Below are positions 61,008-64,000 of a DNA stretch of 64,000 nt, piece by piece (the first letter of the stretch is position 1; each line of letters begins with the position of its first letter). Below the pieces are notes generated by a model, which worked only from the letters and a program-made list of their open reading frames with translations, was not told where the DNA came from and made no database searches. The stretch covers positions 1-64,000 of the forward strand of contig JAPPNJ010000053.1 in the NCBI GenBank assembly GCA_028818705.1, given 5' to 3'. The position numbers and the translations under genes were made by a program. This stretch comes from Candidatus Poribacteria bacterium (GTDB lineage: Bacteria > Poribacteria > WGA-4E > WGA-3G).

Positions 61008-61625
61008 ATGAAAACAGATTTAGGACGTAAACTACAGATTTTCTACATTGGAAGTCTCGTTTTAGCATTACTCATCATCGGCTTCACTCACAGCGGACAA
61101 CTCGCAGATGCGGCGAATGCCTATGAAATTGACACTGCCCATTCAATGATAATCTTTCGCGCAAAACACAAGGGCATAGCTTATAACTATGGCAGGTTTA
61201 ATGAGTTCACCGGCGGGATCACAATGGATGAAACCGATATATCCAAAAGCACCGTGGAATTCGAAGTAAAAACAGCAAGTGTTGATACCGCCAACAACAA
61301 ACGCGATCAGCACCTCAGAAGCCCCGACTTTTTCAGCGCGAAGCAGTTTCCGGTCATTACCTTCAAAAGCACGGCAGTGGGTATGAAGGAAGGAAAAGAA
61401 GATGTGCTGGAGGTTACGGGTGATCTTGAACTACTCGGGGTTAAGAAATCTATCACCGTAGATGTTGCTATTACAGGAAAAGGCACAGGACAGCAGGGAG
61501 AATCCGTGATTGGATTCGAGAGCGTCTTTACGATTAAGCGGAGCGAATTCGGTATGACCTACGGCACCGGTGCCGTCAGCGATGATATCCGACTTACGGT
61601 TGCTATTGAAGCGAAGCAGAAATAG
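61008..61625 (+). CDS. YceI-like lipid-binding periplasmic protein
   Basis: A 205-residue YceI-family protein: signal/anchor about residues 12-37, then YEIDTAHSMIIFRAKHKG, the FNEFTGGITMDE strand, KRDQHLRSPDFFSAKQFP and ITGKGTGQQGESVIGFESVF. The fold is a lipocalin-like barrel that binds isoprenoids such as polyprenols or quinones. GAAGGAG precedes the ATG. It diverges from the candidate selenoprotein gene. Confidence 0.94.
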   Translation: MKTDLGRKLQIFYIGSLVLALLIIGFTHSGQLADAANAYEIDTAHSMIIFRAKHKGIAYNYGRFNEFTGGITMDETDISKSTVEFEVKTASVDTANNKRDQHLRSPDFFSAKQFPVITFKSTAVGMKEGKEDVLEVTGDLELLGVKKSITVDVAITGKGTGQQGESVIGFESVFTIKRSEFGMTYGTGAVSDDIRLTVAIEAKQK

Positions 61626-61718
61626 AAACATCTATCGAGTTACCAAAGAGGGTAAATAGCTTTTGGGGTAGTATGGAAGTGGCGTATAGATAGACGTTAT
61701 ACGTCCTAATCTACTGTT

Positions 61719-61739
61719 GGCGTGCTTTTTAAACGCGCC
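61719..61739. repeat. Short palindromic hairpin repeat, family A
   Basis: GGCGTGCTT/AAACGCGCC with a TTT loop, one imperfect pair; it lies upstream of the membrane protein gene. Confidence 0.55.
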
Positions 61740-61770
61740 ACCCCATAAAGCACACAGATGGAGATCCGTG

Positions 61771-62676
61771 ATGTTTCCAACCAAACAACTTTTTTTCAGT
61801 TTACTGCTACCAACGATTATCGGCGGTGGGATTTTCATATTCGCGAGATCTCGCTCTCCCAAAGAATATGCAACTGTTAGATACGAAAGAGGACAAGATG
61901 GATTCATAGGTTGGCTTATCGCTGCTGCACTGGGTATTAGCTACATAGTCGGCTATCTCGGTTTGGAGGGGTTGCCAGCATTTCCGCCGCGTCAGGGAAT
62001 ACATTGGCTCTGTTATCTCGCTATTATCGGGTTGATCGTAGGGGTTTTTTGGCATTTGCCGGTGTGGGGTCCGATAGCACAGGTAGCACTTTCTATTATT
62101 ATACCGCGTCTCCTCCTCACTACAACATTTAAGTACACATGGGGACCCATTGCAGGAATTATCTGGTGGGTGTTTCTCGCTGTTGCTATTTTTATTTTTT
62201 GGCATTTCATAGAGCAGAGTTTTAGGACGCTACCGTCTGGTGCGTCCGGTCCGTTTGTCTACTTTGGACTTTGTGGAGGAACCGCCTTAATTCTCGCACT
62301 TTCAGGAAGTTTGCGGTTGGCACAACACTGTGGGATTTTAGTGGCACTCTTCGCAGCGAGTTGGATTATTATGCTCGTCCTACAACGGGACAGGAAGCGG
62401 TTCGTTTTTCCACGGGGCACCTCACCGGTTGTAACACTTCTACTTGCTGGCATCTGGATGAACGGTTATTTCTTTGCAGAGGTGCCGACGGTGAGTGCTA
62501 TTTTGTTAGCGATCTCACCCCTCTTAGCACAGGTCGGACGGATAGAGGCAGTTCAGGGACTCGGTGCGCGGCGTTCTATCCTTGTCCAAGTAGGAGCCAT
62601 CGCGCTGCCTGTTATTATTGCTATAGGTGTTGCTGTTGCCCGTTCTGGCTTCTTCGGTGACAATAACAGTTATTAA
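61771..62676 (+). CDS. Multi-pass membrane protein of unknown function
   Basis: A 301-residue protein with about nine membrane helices (for example QLFFSLLLPTIIGGGIFIFA at the start and ILVQVGAIALPVIIAIGVAVA at the end). No recognised motif; several short loops are charged. I start at ATG 61771, seven bases after GGAG; an upstream in-frame ATG at 61717 runs through a repeat. The final loop (GFFGDNNSY) is polar. Possibly a transporter or envelope component. Confidence 0.7.
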   Translation: MFPTKQLFFSLLLPTIIGGGIFIFARSRSPKEYATVRYERGQDGFIGWLIAAALGISYIVGYLGLEGLPAFPPRQGIHWLCYLAIIGLIVGVFWHLPVWGPIAQVALSIIIPRLLLTTTFKYTWGPIAGIIWWVFLAVAIFIFWHFIEQSFRTLPSGASGPFVYFGLCGGTALILALSGSLRLAQHCGILVALFAASWIIMLVLQRDRKRFVFPRGTSPVVTLLLAGIWMNGYFFAEVPTVSAILLAISPLLAQVGRIEAVQGLGARRSILVQVGAIALPVIIAIGVAVARSGFFGDNNSY

Positions 62677-62833
62677 TAGAACGAACAAAAAATCGAAGAA
62701 GCTTGTCTAAATATCTAAGAATAATTTCGTAAATAGCGGGACCTATCGGTAAAGAAGCGGTCTATTTTGCGTGGTAAAAAAGATTTGATCATCCGCTCGG
62801 TTGGGATAAAAGAACATACATTTGGAGGCAAAA

Positions 62834-64000
62834 ATGGGTTTGGTACGTAATTTGAACTTTCCTATCATAGCATTTCTGCTTGGCATCTTGATCCTCTTCA
62901 ACGGTTGTGTAAAGATGGAGGCGACCCGGAAAGCGGATTGGGAAACCCATTTCACAGACTTGCACTTCGTCAATCATAAACAGGGGTGGATTGTCGGGGA
63001 ACAGGGGCTGATTATCTATACAGCAGATGGCGGCAAAACGTGGAAGCAACAAGAAGTTGACACAACAGAAGTTGGATATCGTATGCCCGATGCGACTTTA
63101 GATTTCAAAGCGGTCTACTTTACCAATGCAAACTACGGATGGGCGGTCGGCGATGAAGGATTAGTTGCAACGACTGATGACGGTGGTAAACATTGGACCT
63201 TGCAACGAAGCGGGACGTCTGCGATGCTCCTTGATGTCTATTTTGCTAATTCAAAAGAGGGCTGGATCGTTGGCGAAGACTCGGATGTTCTCTATACCGA
63301 GAATGGCGGAAAAGAGTGGAAACGTTATGAATATGTCAGTGAGTTCATGCTTAACGGGGTCTGGTTCGTAGACGATTCAACGGGATGGATTGTTGGTACA
63401 CACGATAGGATCTATCATACCAAAACAGGTGGAAAAGAGTGGCGGGAACAGAGCAACCGCTTTGAAGGCGAGCGTGACCGGATGATTAACGACAATAAAC
63501 AGGTCTTCTTCGTTAGCGATAGTGAAGGCTGGATTGTTGGCAGTGATGGCTCGATCTTTCATACAACGACAGGTGGTATAAACTGGGAACGTCAAGACAG
63601 CCGTATTCCTCTTATTAATGGACACGTCCGAGATACCATCAATAGCATCCATTTCACAGATGAAAACTACGGAGTCGCTGTAGCAGATGTTGGTTTTATC
63701 ACGCGGACGGAAGATGGCGGGGACAACTGGCAGTTGATGGATAGTGGCACGGAAAACAACTTGACTGGAATCCAATTTACGACCCCTACGGAGGCATGGG
63801 CAGTTGGATGGTACGGTACCATTCTACATACAACAGATGCCGGTGCGACCTGGGAGATGACCAGCGGCACGACCGCCAACGACCTACAGAATGTCCAGTT
63901 TACCAACGCGAACCGCGCAATTGCAGTCGGTAGGCGTGGAACTATGGCGGTGACCGACGATGGTGGTCAGACATGGAACGAAATTGAGACAGATATTTGG
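62834..64000 (+). CDS. Ycf48/BNR-type beta-propeller lipoprotein (3' end outside window)
   Basis: The frame is open from ATG 62834 for 389 codons to the window end, so the C-terminus is missing. A signal peptide with lipobox-like LFNGC (Cys about residue 25) suggests a lipoprotein. Repeated blades contain GWIVGEQG, GWAVGDEG, GWIVGEDS, GWIVGTHD and GWIVGSDG, each followed by a TxDGGKxW strand: the pattern of Ycf48/HCF136 and BNR repeat proteins. Ycf48 helps assemble photosystem II in phototrophs, but such proteins are common in non-phototrophs as binding scaffolds. GGAGG precedes the start. Confidence 0.9.
   Translation, partial: MGLVRNLNFPIIAFLLGILILFNGCVKMEATRKADWETHFTDLHFVNHKQGWIVGEQGLIIYTADGGKTWKQQEVDTTEVGYRMPDATLDFKAVYFTNANYGWAVGDEGLVATTDDGGKHWTLQRSGTSAMLLDVYFANSKEGWIVGEDSDVLYTENGGKEWKRYEYVSEFMLNGVWFVDDSTGWIVGTHDRIYHTKTGGKEWREQSNRFEGERDRMINDNKQVFFVSDSEGWIVGSDGSIFHTTTGGINWERQDSRIPLINGHVRDTINSIHFTDENYGVAVADVGFITRTEDGGDNWQLMDSGTENNLTGIQFTTPTEAWAVGWYGTILHTTDAGATWEMTSGTTANDLQNVQFTNANRAIAVGRRGTMAVTDDGGQTWNEIETDIW

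Overview
The window looks like a chromosomal contig from an uncultured member of the PVC/Poribacteria-type bacteria. This is an inference from gene content, because no rRNA gene is present. The evidence is a DUF1501 protein with a DUF1549/DUF1553 partner, planctomycete-type cytochrome c domains, secreted LamG proteins, a sulfatase, a Gfo/Idh/MocA dehydrogenase, WD40 and PQQ propellers, and intergenic DNA full of short palindromic repeats. Candidatus Poribacteria is my best guess.

Layout. 1-5.9 kb holds two tandem serine hydrolases, a secreted LamG protein, and a forward operon of a Gfo/Idh/MocA oxidoreductase and an SDR dehydrogenase behind a consensus promoter. 5.9-9.9 kb holds two paralogous lipoproteins, one carrying an Asn/Gly repeat expansion, and a large secreted lamin-tail protein. 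10-41.3 kb is about 31 kb of mostly respiratory genes, nearly all on the minus strand. In transcription order it has Rieske, cytochrome b, subunit IV, an eight-haem cytochrome c, small cytochrome c, cupredoxin-like protein, cytochrome bd-like subunit I, three cytochrome c proteins (one with an ethylbenzene dehydrogenase-type haem domain), a second cupredoxin-like protein and an ABC exporter. It then continues with cytochrome oxidase subunits II and I, haem A and haem O synthases, two subunits III, subunit IV, SCO1, a universal-stress/PCP-reductase fusion, a PQQ propeller, an Mrp ATPase and a zinc-ribbon PCP-reductase protein. Two tandem sigma70-type promoters precede the Rieske gene. Read together, the genes describe electron flow from quinol through a bc-type complex to c-type haems and cupredoxins, and on to an aa3-type oxidase and possibly a bd-like enzyme.

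41.7-47.6 kb holds another LamG protein and a small defence block: a GmrSD-type DUF262/DUF1524 gene broken by one base, and a methyltransferase with an overlapping candidate restriction endonuclease. 47.6-54.4 kb is a planctomycete-style trio (TIG/PPC protein, DUF1501, DUF1549/DUF1553). 54.6-60.7 kb holds a WD40 protein, a secreted amidotransferase-like protein, a solitary methyltransferase with a 30-residue membrane peptide, a sulfatase and a candidate selenoprotein. 61-64 kb holds YceI, an unknown membrane protein and a Ycf48-like propeller lipoprotein cut by the window end.

The most striking observation is at 59122-60720. A secreted cytochrome c/WD40 protein appears to stop at a UGA, but the frame continues into a complete heavy-metal-associated (HMA) domain. 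The UGA sits exactly at the first cysteine of the GMTCxxC metal-binding motif, and a perfect hairpin with a GGA loop lies 23 nt downstream, as expected for a bacterial SECIS. Other notable signals are a ten-residue C-terminal motif (K-L-x-[TI]-x-W-[GS]-x-[LI]-K) shared by four otherwise different secreted proteins, a repeated ~85-105 nt leader placed directly before three genes, and several hairpin repeat families with compensatory stem changes, one copy lying inside the haem A synthase gene.
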